A stretch of DNA of 10,001 bases from Verrucomicrobiota bacterium (GTDB lineage: Bacteria; Verrucomicrobiota; Verrucomicrobiia; Limisphaerales; AV2), in assembly GCA_003219675.1 (NCBI GenBank), contig QHPW01000319.1, forward strand, positions 4,819 through 14,819, written 5' to 3'. The translations under genes and the position numbers were made by a program. Numbering within the stretch: the stretch's first letter is position 1; every line of letters starts with the position of its first letter. The notes beneath the pieces were generated by a model. It was given only the letters and a program-made list of their open reading frames with translations. It was not told the origin of the DNA and made no database searches. This document shows, one piece after another, positions 1 through 6,800 of the stretch.

Positions 1-1
1 A

Positions 2-235
2 CAAGTGGAACTTCTGCTGGCCATGCCCGATCCGCCAGACCAAAAGCCGGCCGAATGGCTGGCGCTCGTCGCAGCCTGGCGGATCAAGTATCAGCAGAAT
101 CAGGACGCCGCCGTGCTTGCGCTAAAGCGGCTCATTCAACTTTACCCTCAATCCCCTCAAGCCTTCGCGGCGCAGCGTCGGCTCAGCCTCATGGAAACGG
201 AGGAAAAATTCCGCAAGACACGACCAGCCAATTAG
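2..235 (+). CDS. C-terminal end of a TPR-like protein (5' partial)
   Basis: This is the last 77 codons of a gene that begins to the left of the window. The frame is open from base 2 and stops at TAG 233-235. The visible peptide is helical and looks like the tail of a tetratricopeptide-type helical-repeat region: an AEWLALVAAWRIKY helix, then DAAVLALKRLIQLYP and SPQAFAAQRRLSLME, with the small/large residue spacing and Tyr-Pro turn typical of TPR or YbgF-like repeats. It ends in a charged tail (ETEEKFRKTRPAN). The wording resembles the C-terminal extension I associate with rhomboid-family or TPR proteins of Verrucomicrobia, but no rhomboid residues lie inside the window, so that is only a suggestion. 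A GTG at base 5 could be misread as a start; the reading frame is already open at the window edge, so a partial gene is more likely. It runs towards tyrS. Confidence 0.6.
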   Translation, partial: QVELLLAMPDPPDQKPAEWLALVAAWRIKYQQNQDAAVLALKRLIQLYPQSPQAFAAQRRLSLMETEEKFRKTRPAN

Positions 236-247
236 GAGCCGACTTGA

Positions 248-290
248 ATCGTAGCCGCCGACGTGAGGAGGCGGACCGTCGTGACGCTAA
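248..290. repeat. GC-rich palindromic dispersed-repeat fragment
   Basis: Immediately after the TPR-like gene, 251-274 contains the short inverted pair CCGCC (255-259) and GGCGG (270-274) inside a CGTAGCCGCCGACGTGAGGAGGCGGA-like context. I recognise this style of sequence as the interspersed GC-rich repeats common in Verrucomicrobia intergenic DNA. Only one copy is in the window, so its repeat nature is inferred from resemblance. Confidence 0.3.
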
Positions 291-337
291 TTTCTATGCG
301 CCTCCGGCTCGGAAAATGGGATTGGGAGGAAACGCTC

Positions 338-371
338 GCCCTCACCCCAGCCCTCTCCCCCAGGAGAGGGG
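338..371. repeat. REP-like hairpin between convergent genes
   Basis: A perfect 8-bp stem CCCTCTCC (351-358) / GGAGAGGG (363-370) closes a 4-base loop, preceded by CCCTCACCCCAG. This motif (CTCACCCCAGCCCTCTCC followed by its complement) resembles a REP-type extragenic element seen in many bacteria. It lies between the convergent TPR-like gene and tyrS. No T-run follows the stem on either strand, so I do not call it an intrinsic terminator, although it may help separate the two transcripts. Confidence 0.5.
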
Positions 372-395
372 GAAGGAGCTTCCCGGCGCCGCCGA

Positions 396-420
396 GCGCG
401 CAACCTTCAGGGCTGCGCGC
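396..420 (-). repeat. Hairpin just downstream of tyrS
   Basis: A 7-bp perfect stem GCGCGCA (396-402) / TGCGCGC (414-420) with an 11-base loop lies 30 bases beyond the tyrS stop codon. It is in the right place for a 3'-end structure of the tyrS mRNA, but no uridine tract follows it on the minus strand. A role in termination or transcript stability is therefore inference. Confidence 0.3.
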
Positions 421-449
421 TTCGGATTGCCCGATTGACCCACGCGAAG

Positions 450-1730
450 TCACTTCGCCGTCACGACCACGTAATTGCGCTTGCCTTTGCGCAGGAGCAG
501 ATGTCTGCCGAACAACAAATCATTCGTCGTGATGGCGCGTTTCACATTGCTCTCGCGGGCGTTGTTCACCGAAACGCCGCCGCCCTCCAGATCCTTTCGT
601 GCCTGGCCCTTGCTGGGGCACAAGCCCGAACGGACCAGCAACTCCACCAGCGGTAAACCGACGCCGTCCAGTTCAGCTTTCTCGATCTCCTGGGTCGGCA
701 CTTCGCCGACGATTTCATCAAACGTGCCTTCAGAGATGCCCTCCAGCCCGCCACCGAAAAGAATCTCGCTCGCGCGAATGGCTTCGCCTGTCGCGCCGGA
801 GCCGTGCACCAGATCGGTCACTGCTTTGGCCAGTCCTCGGTGCGCGGCGCGAGTCTCGGGTTTCTCCTTGTGCTCCGCCTCGAGCGCTTCAATTTCTTCG
901 CGCGACAGGAAGGTGAAATATTTCAGGTACCGAATGACATCGCAGTCGCCGGTGCGGATCCAGAACTGATAGAACTTATAGACGCTCGTCTTCTTCGGAT
1001 CGAGCCACACGCTGCCCGCCTCGGTCTTTCCAAACTTCGTGCCGTCGGCGTTGGTAATCAGCGGGTGTGTCAGGCCATAAACCTGTTTGCCGAGTTTCTT
1101 GCGGCAAAGGTCGATGCCGGCGGTGATGTTGCCCCATTGATCGCTGCCGCCGATTTGCAGCTCGCAGTTTTCATCGCGGCAAAGCACGTAAAAATCATAC
1201 GCCTGCAGCAGCATGTAGCTGAACTCGGTGTAACTGATGCCCACTTCGCGGTCCTCCATCCGGGCGCGCACGCTCTCTTTCTGGATCATTTGATTGACGG
1301 AAAAGTGCTTGCCGATGTCGCGCAGAAAATCGAGATAGCTGACGGTGGTGGTCCACGACGCGTTATCGACGAGCCGCGCGGGATTGGTTTTAGCGTCGAA
1401 GTCGAGCAGCCGGCGCAGTTGGGCCTTCACGTTGGCGATGTTTGCGGCAATCGTCTCCTTCGCAAGCAATTTTCGCTCGGCCGTTTTACCGCTGGGATCG
1501 CCGATGGACCCGGTCGCCCCGCCGGCGACGGCGATGGGATGATGTCCGGCGAGTTGGAACCGGCGCAATGCAAGCAGCGGCACGAGATTGCCGACGTGCA
1601 GGCTGTCGGCGGTAGGGTCGAAGCCGCAATAAAGCGTGATGGGCGCAGAGCTGACCTTTTTATTCAGCTCGTCCCGGTCCGTGCAATCGGCGATCAACCC
1701 GCGCCACTCCAATTCTTCCAAAGCGTTCAT
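450..1730 (-). CDS. tyrS: Tyrosyl-tRNA synthetase
   Basis: This 426-residue cytosolic enzyme activates tyrosine with ATP and loads it on tRNA-Tyr. It is a class I synthetase of normal bacterial length. The Rossmann catalytic domain (about residues 1-240) carries YCGFDPTADSLHVGN, whose HVGN at 45-48 is the HIGH motif, and GGSDQWGN at 194-201, the tyrosine/ATP pocket signature. KFGKT at 232-236 is the KMSKS loop in the form found in E. coli-type TyrS. An anticodon-binding helical region follows, and about residues 355-426 form the C-terminal S4 RNA-binding domain (LPLVELLVRSGLCPSKGQAR onward). All expected motifs are present and the frame is intact. The ATG at 1728-1730 puts the N-terminus (MNALEELEWRG) where the family starts. 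No strong ribosome-binding site is visible before it, so SD-independent initiation is possible. It is convergent with the TPR-like gene and points the same way as the kinase-WD40 remnant upstream. Confidence 0.97.
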   Translation of the reverse strand: MNALEELEWRGLIADCTDRDELNKKVSSAPITLYCGFDPTADSLHVGNLVPLLALRRFQLAGHHPIAVAGGATGSIGDPSGKTAERKLLAKETIAANIANVKAQLRRLLDFDAKTNPARLVDNASWTTTVSYLDFLRDIGKHFSVNQMIQKESVRARMEDREVGISYTEFSYMLLQAYDFYVLCRDENCELQIGGSDQWGNITAGIDLCRKKLGKQVYGLTHPLITNADGTKFGKTEAGSVWLDPKKTSVYKFYQFWIRTGDCDVIRYLKYFTFLSREEIEALEAEHKEKPETRAAHRGLAKAVTDLVHGSGATGEAIRASEILFGGGLEGISEGTFDEIVGEVPTQEIEKAELDGVGLPLVELLVRSGLCPSKGQARKDLEGGGVSVNNARESNVKRAITTNDLLFGRHLLLRKGKRNYVVVTAK

Positions 1731-1817
1731 GGGCCGCAGAAGTTATCGCGGCTGACCTTGCGGTTCACAAGGGAAATTGCGCAGTCGTGACGCGGCAGGC
1801 GGATCTTGACGCTACCC

Positions 1818-1891
1818 CGGAGCGCCGGTCTCCGACCCGGCAGGTATTCAAAAGCACCCCGAAACGCGCCGGATCGGAGATCGGCGCTCCG
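1818..1891. repeat. 24-bp near-perfect inverted repeat
   Basis: The left arm at 1818-1841 (CGGAGCGCCGGTCTCCGACC plus CGGC) and the right arm at 1868-1891 are reverse complements with 22 of 24 bases matching, around a 26-base loop. The two mismatches are G versus A and C versus T between the arms, which leave G-U pairs possible in RNA. It occupies the gene-free stretch between tyrS and the WD40 gene and looks like a dispersed palindromic element rather than a terminator, since there is no T-run. Confidence 0.6.
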
Positions 1892-1936
1892 CGGTGCCAG
1901 TCGAGTCGGGGGCAGTGTCAAGAAGATGCACCCTCA

Positions 1937-1978
1937 CGCGGCAGGGATGCCGCGGAACCCGTACGCAGGATGCGTGCG
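1937..1978. repeat. Two adjacent small hairpins 3' of the WD40 gene
   Basis: First hairpin: CGCGGCA (1937-1943) / TGCCGCG (1948-1954), a perfect 7-bp stem with a 4-base loop. Second hairpin: CGTACGCA (1960-1967) / TGCGTGCG (1971-1978), an 8-bp stem with one G-T pair and a 3-base loop. They lie 46-87 bases beyond the WD40 stop codon on its strand. They may form a compact 3' structure or be part of another dispersed repeat. No U-tract is seen. Apart from these and the inverted repeat at 1818-1891, I see no gene in 1731-2023. Confidence 0.4.
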
Positions 1979-2023
1979 CAAAACGGACGAACGTCTCCGG
2001 GCCGCCTCCTTTTTGTCTGAACT

Positions 2024-3073
2024 CTATTTCACTCTCGCGCCAACGTCGGCTTCCACGCGTGTCGCAGCCCGCCACAGCCGCACGGTGTTGTCGACACTGG
2101 CCGAGGCGAGGATGGTGCCATCGGGGGAAAACGTCACCGACTCGATGGCAGCCTGATGCCCCTTGAGGACGGCCAGTTCCTGACCGCTGGCCACATCCCA
2201 AACTGTCACCTTCTTATCAAAATTGCCGATCACCAACCAAAGCTTGATCGTGCTATCGCGATTTCCCGCCGCGACCATCTTGCCGTCGGGCGAAAAAGCT
2301 ACCGAAAAGATTGGTCCGTCTCCGCTGAAGGTGCTGATCAATTCTTTGGTCGCAACGTCCCACAGTTTTAAGTTGTTGTCTCCGCATCCGGTGGCGAGCC
2401 TCGTCCCATCAGGTGAAAACGCAACGGGGCCCACTCCATCCCCGTGCGTTGCGAAAATTGCACGCACCTGCCTTTCTCCAACATCCCAGAGTTCTATGGC
2501 GTCGAAATCGCTTATATACGCCAGCAACTGGCCATCGGGAGAAAAAGTAAGAGCATGACTCCACCCGGCAGTATGTGCGCTGAGCGTCGCCAGTCTCGAC
2601 ATCGAAGCAATGTCCCAAACGATCACCTTGCCGTCCGGACTTTCGCTGGCCAACGTCTTGCCATTCGGCGAGAGAGCCACGGAGATAAAGTGTTTGGTGA
2701 TGCCTCGCGCCTCACTTGGAAAGGTCTGGAGCGCATCGTCCTGGCGACAGAGGTGCCAGAAATAAAACCATTCAAAGCCACGCAAATCTTCGCGGTCGAT
2801 TTTGCGCGGCCGATGTAGCTCCAGCAATTCCAGCGCGCGCCGGACGTTGCCTTTGTCCCACGCCTGCTGCGCCAGGTTCATGTCGGACGCGTAGAGTTGC
2901 CGGGCCAGCTTTTCTTCCGCGTTGCGAGCGCGTTGGGCTTGTCGAATCGCGCCGAAATAACCAACCGCCGTCACGAGAGCGATTGCGGCCGCGACAAGTC
3001 CCACTTTGGTTGCGATGGCGAGCCGATGCTCTACCGTTCGCAATCGCTTGACCGATCTGCCGCTTTGTAACAT
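2024..3073 (-). CDS. WD40-repeat protein, detached C-terminal half of a kinase-WD40 fusion
   Basis: The open frame of 349 residues begins at an ATG (3071-3073) that overlaps the kinase-derived frame. Its N-terminus LQSGRSVKRLRTVEHRLA is the juxtamembrane segment normally found just after the kinase C-lobe in these fusions. A single membrane helix follows at about 24-44 (KVGLVAAAIALVTAVGYFGA), then a helical linker (ARQLYASDMNLAQQAWDKGNVRRALELL), as in planctomycete/verrucomicrobial WD40 proteins. WD blades end at Trp153, 196, 238, 279, 292 and 334 (IVWD, IELWD, LKLWD, IKLW, VTVWD, VRLW), each but one preceded by an FSPDG-type turn. Spacing is 41-43 residues except between Trp279 and Trp292, only 13, so one blade seems to have lost about 29 residues. 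No good ribosome-binding site precedes the ATG. It may be translated by coupling to the kinase frame, or be part of a pseudogene. A scaffold or sensor role is inferred from the family. Confidence 0.65.
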   Translation of the reverse strand: MLQSGRSVKRLRTVEHRLAIATKVGLVAAAIALVTAVGYFGAIRQAQRARNAEEKLARQLYASDMNLAQQAWDKGNVRRALELLELHRPRKIDREDLRGFEWFYFWHLCRQDDALQTFPSEARGITKHFISVALSPNGKTLASESPDGKVIVWDIASMSRLATLSAHTAGWSHALTFSPDGQLLAYISDFDAIELWDVGERQVRAIFATHGDGVGPVAFSPDGTRLATGCGDNNLKLWDVATKELISTFSGDGPIFSVAFSPDGKMVAAGNRDSTIKLWLVIGNFDKKVTVWDVASGQELAVLKGHQAAIESVTFSPDGTILASASVDNTVRLWRAATRVEADVGARVK

Positions 3074-3777
3074 CGTTCAGTTCGAGCAGACCTTCAGCGT
3101 CCGAGCTTTGGTCAAGGTTCGGCGGCAGTTTAGGAAAGTCCAAACGATCCCGGCCCATGCTCACTTCGTAGAGAACTTTTCCCAGACTGTAGATGTCCGC
3201 CTGCGTCGTGCCCGGACCTTCGGGCGGCAGGAATCCTTCCGTGCCGACGAACGAGAGCGTCGCATCCACGCTCGCCACCATTCCGAGGTCGGCCAGCTTC
3301 GGCATGCCGTCCACAAAGATGATGTTCGACGGTTTGATGTCGCGGTGGATCAGGCCGTGTTTGTGCAGGTGCTCCAGTGCGGTGGTCAGCGACAGGCTGA
3401 TGCGCAGGCATTCATTGAGCGGCAGCCGGCCGCGTTGACGAATCTCGCTACGGATGGTTTTCGGGACGTAGGTCTCAGGTCGTAGGGCAGGCGTCTCGCC
3501 TGCCGGTTCAGGCGGCGTCCTTGCCGCCGGTCTCGCTCGTTGAAAGGCCGGGTCTTCGGGAACTGCGGGCACGGATACCCGCGCAACTTGCAGGCTGGAA
3601 GCCGCCGTCCTTTTCGTTCCGGCCCACGTGCAGGATGTCCACCTGACTCTCATGCATGCGGGAGATCGGCTCGAATTTTTGGATGCCCTCGAATTCGCGC
3701 TCGAACGGACGGTCGTGATCGAAGGGTGAAACTGTGTGTCCATCTGAATCCGGCAGCCGAACTACGCTGAAAATCAA
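3072..3777 (-). pseudogene. Degraded serine/threonine protein kinase (N-terminal half of a kinase-WD40 fusion)
   Basis: Kinase homology is split over two frames. One frame (roughly 3723 down to 3601) encodes FDHDRPFEREFEGIQKFEPI and HVGRNEKDG, the end of the N-lobe. A second frame (about 3476 down to 3072, part of an open frame spanning 2772-3743) encodes the core from ETYVPKTIRSE onward. In that core HRDIKPSN (about 3347 down) gives the catalytic Asp, Lys and Asn, DLG replaces DFG, PPEGPGTTQADIYSLGKVLYE gives the APE-like and alpha-F segments, and EGLLELND follows. Missing are the glycine-rich loop and the VAIK lysine (no trace found upstream of 3723) and the last C-lobe helices. A dispersed repeat separates the two pieces. 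A functional kinase from this locus is therefore unlikely. The alternative is that the 2772-3743 frame, starting MDTQFHPSIT, makes a catalytic-loop fragment read through the repeat. This block was probably once joined to the WD40 frame downstream. Confidence 0.75.
3479..3604. repeat. Dispersed GC-rich palindromic repeat inside the kinase remnant
   Basis: About 125 bases rich in small palindromes: GGCAGGCG (3486-3493) / CGCCTGCC (3497-3504) with a 3-base loop; GGCGGC (3511-3516) / GCCGCC (3523-3528); GCGGG (3565-3569) / CCCGC (3578-3582). Read on the minus strand it runs from GGCTTCCAGCCTGCAAGTTG to CAGGCGAGACGCCTGCCCTA. I recognise this pattern as an interspersed repeat common in Verrucomicrobia. 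It sits exactly where kinase homology stops in one frame and resumes in another. Boundaries are set by the edges of that homology and are uncertain by about 10 bases. Confidence 0.6.
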
Positions 3778-3890
3778 GCCGTCTCATTGAGTCACAATGA
3801 CCCGCAGAAAAATCAGAATTCTTGAAAGAACTGGCCTGTTCGCGACGTGTACATCCGTAGAGCACCTCCCCCGCTCTGGAGCATATGAGT
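3778..3890. other. Divergent intergenic region before the giant repeat protein
   Basis: This 113-base gap separates the leftward kinase remnant from the rightward Calx-beta gene. A TGGAG at 3877-3881 can serve as ribosome-binding site: it is 9 bases from the ATG at 3891 but only 3 from the ATG at 3885, which favours 3891. A TTGAAA at 3822-3827 has no convincing -10 partner at normal spacing, so I do not call a promoter. Confidence 0.5.
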
Positions 3891-6800
3891 ATGAAAACGT
3901 TCTTGGTTCCTGCCCATCGGATCGTCGCTTTGACGGCCCTTTTCACTCGACGCCAAGCCGCTTTGGCTGTGTGGTTCGTGTTCGCTGCCATTTTGGCGGG
4001 CAATTTCTCGGCGGGCGCCCAGTCGGCCAGCACCGTGTTTTCCTTCGAGGGACCAGGTCGGACGGTGATGGAAGCGCCGACCAACATTTTCATCGGTGTT
4101 CTCAGGTCCGGTGGCACAAACACCGTCACCACGAATGCGGTCAGTTACTCCACCAGCAACGGCACAGCCACGGCGGGTCTGGACTACATTGCGCAATCGG
4201 GAACCCTCACCTTTGGTCCTGGTGAATGGTTCAAGACGATCGTCATTCCAATTCTCCGGGACAGTCTGATTGAGCCCGACGAGACGGTGCTTGTAACTTT
4301 GAGCAATCCTACCGGCGGGGCCGTGCTCAGTCCCACGAACCAAATCGTACTGACCATTATGGACAACACCAGCGTTTTAGAATTCAGCGCGCCCAACTTC
4401 ACGGTCAACGAATCGGACGGAAGCGCGACCATCGGCGTGACCCGAACGGGTGGTTGGTTCGACTCAGTATCGGTCCAATACGCCACCAGCGACGGCACGG
4501 CCACAGCCGGACTGGATTACACCTCGCAGTCCGGCACGCTCAACCTTGACTTCCGCTTTGGTGAAACCGTCACATCCTATTTTTCGATCCCCATCGCCAA
4601 CGACAGTCTGGTCGAGCCGAACGAAACGGTGAATCTGATCCTCAGCAATCCTTCGCCCGGCGCGGCCTTGGGCAATCAAAAGACCGCCACGCTGACTATT
4701 TTGGGTCAGGATAGCGTCGTGGAATTCAGCGCGCCCAACTACGAAGTGAACGAGTTTGGCGGCAGCGTGATCATCACCGTCATCCGGTCGGTGGCGGGCA
4801 TGAATTCCGGCTCGGTGAACTTCATGACAAGCGATGGCACGGCTGTGGCAGGACTGGATTACTGGCCCCAATCCGGATCGCTCTATTTTGGCCCCGGTCA
4901 AACGACACAGACGTTCGCCGTTCCAGTGCTCGAACACAATTTCAATGCGGGCAGCGAAACGGTAAACCTGACTCTTACCGGGGCGAGTGGCGGAATTGGG
5001 GTGGGCGCTGAACGAACCGCAGTGCTGAACATTCTCAACGCACCTGCCGCGGTCGAATTTGCCGCCGCAGAATTCAACGCGAGTGAAAACGCAGGAACTG
5101 CGGCTGTTACCTTGCGCCGACGCGGGGACAGCAGCCTGGCCTTCACCGTCGATTACGCGACGACGACGAACGGCAGCGCCGTAGCGGGATTGGATTACAC
5201 GGCACAATCGGGTACGGTGAATTTCGCCGCTGGCGAAACCAACAAGACGATCAACTTTCCCATCCTCGACGATCCCGCGGTGGACGGCGACAAGAGTGTG
5301 GAGTTGGCGTTGGTCAATCCGACTGGCGGCGCAGTTTTGGCCGCGCAGAAAACGATCAGTCTGAGGATTCACGACAACGAAAAGCCGGTCGTTGGAGGTT
5401 GCTCGAATTGTCACAGCCTCGAATTTGGCGCGCCGGGTTACTGGATCATGGAAAATGGCGGAACCTTGATGGTCACGGTGGAACGAGCCGGGGAAAGCAG
5501 CGGAACCATCACGGTGGATTACGCGACGAGCAACAACGGCAGCGCCGTAGCGGGATTGGATTACACGGCACAATCGGGTACGGTGAATTTCGCCGCTGGC
5601 GAAACCAACAAGACGATCAACTTTCCCATCCTCGACGATCCCGCGGTGGACGGCGACAAGAGTGTGGAGTTGGCGTTGGTCAATCCGACTGGCGGTGCAG
5701 TTTTGGCCGCGCAGAAAACGATCAGTCTGAGGATTCACGACAACGAAAAGCCGGTCGTTGGAGGTTGCTCGAATTGTCACAGCCTCGAATTTGGCGCGCC
5801 GGGTTACTGGATCATGGAAAATGGCGGAACCTTGATGGTCACGGTGGAACGAGCCGGGGAAAGCAGCGGAACCATCACGGTGGATTACGCGACGAGCAAC
5901 CTCACTGCGACCGCCGGGTTGGACTATACAGCGCAAAGCGGCACGCTGACTTTTGGTCCGCAGGAAACAGTCAAAACGATCACGATTCCGATCCTCGACG
6001 ATGGATTGGTGGAAGGGGACGAAACATTTCAGGTCACTTTGAGCAATCCGACTTCGGGCGTCATCCTCGGCGCTCCGAGCACAGCCGTGGTGACGATCCA
6101 GGACAACGAAAGACCGGTCGTCCTCGATGGCACGTTCAGCTCGGTGTCGGTGGCCGTTGACCAATCCGGAAACCCTGGTTCGATCCTCTCTTTCTCCGCG
6201 CAAACAAATGGCAAATTGCTCATCGGCGGAGACTTTAATCTGGTTAATGGCGCAGTTCACAATCGGATAGCACGGTTTAACGCGGACGGTTCATTGGATG
6301 AAAACTTCAATGTGCGCGTCGGACAAAACGGCGAGACCGTCAACTCGATCACGGTTCAAACGGACGGGAAAATTCTCATCGGAGGCTGGTTCGCTTCGGT
6401 AAACGGCCTCGGCCACACCAACCTCGCCCGACTGAGCCTGGATGGTTCGCTCGACGCCGGCTTCAACCCAGCCGTCCAAAACGGACTCATTTTCTCGACG
6501 GTAGTACAGCCGGACGGCAAGCTCGTCATCGGCGGAGATTTTACCATCGTGAATGGTGTCAACCGGAATCGGATCGCCCGGCTGAACGCGGACGGCACCC
6601 TGGACGCCACGTTTAATCCGGGCAGGGGCGCGGACTATTGGGTTCGTTCGGTCGCGATTCAACCGGATGGTAAGCTCGTCATCGGCGGCCTGTTCACAAA
6701 ATTCAATAACACGTCCCGGAGCTACCTGGCGCGACTGAACTCGAACGGTTCGCTCGATACGAGTTTCGATCCGGGACCCGACACGAATGGGCACGTCAAT

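Noticed and set aside
804..1790. A 328-codon plus-strand open frame.
   Set aside because: It lies opposite tyrS, which has all family motifs. A long antisense frame is expected in GC-rich coding DNA.
1848..2201. Open frames of around 90-117 codons on both strands near the WD40 3' end.
   Set aside because: They cross the palindromic intergenic repeats and overlap the WD40 gene in other frames; no domain or ribosome-binding support.
3822..3853. Possible sigma-70 promoter (TTGAAA) upstream of the giant gene.
   Set aside because: No good -10 box lies at 16-18 bases; the nearest candidates have wrong spacing and poor sequence.
3946..3990. Twin-arginine signal (TRRQAAL) in the N-terminus of the giant protein.
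   Set aside because: It lacks the rest of the S/T-RR-x-F-L-K consensus; an ordinary Sec signal peptide explains the hydrophobic stretch and the AGA cleavage site.
3797..4225. A 142-codon plus-strand frame starting in the gap before the giant gene.
   Set aside because: It overlaps the signal peptide and first Calx-beta domain in the wrong frame, and its product has no sensible features.
4464..6260. A 598-codon open frame on the minus strand, with internal repeats in its predicted product.
   Set aside because: It is fully antisense to the Calx-beta array; its internal repetition mirrors the 366-bp duplication, and its product has no recognisable domain. The plus frame has clear domain homology.
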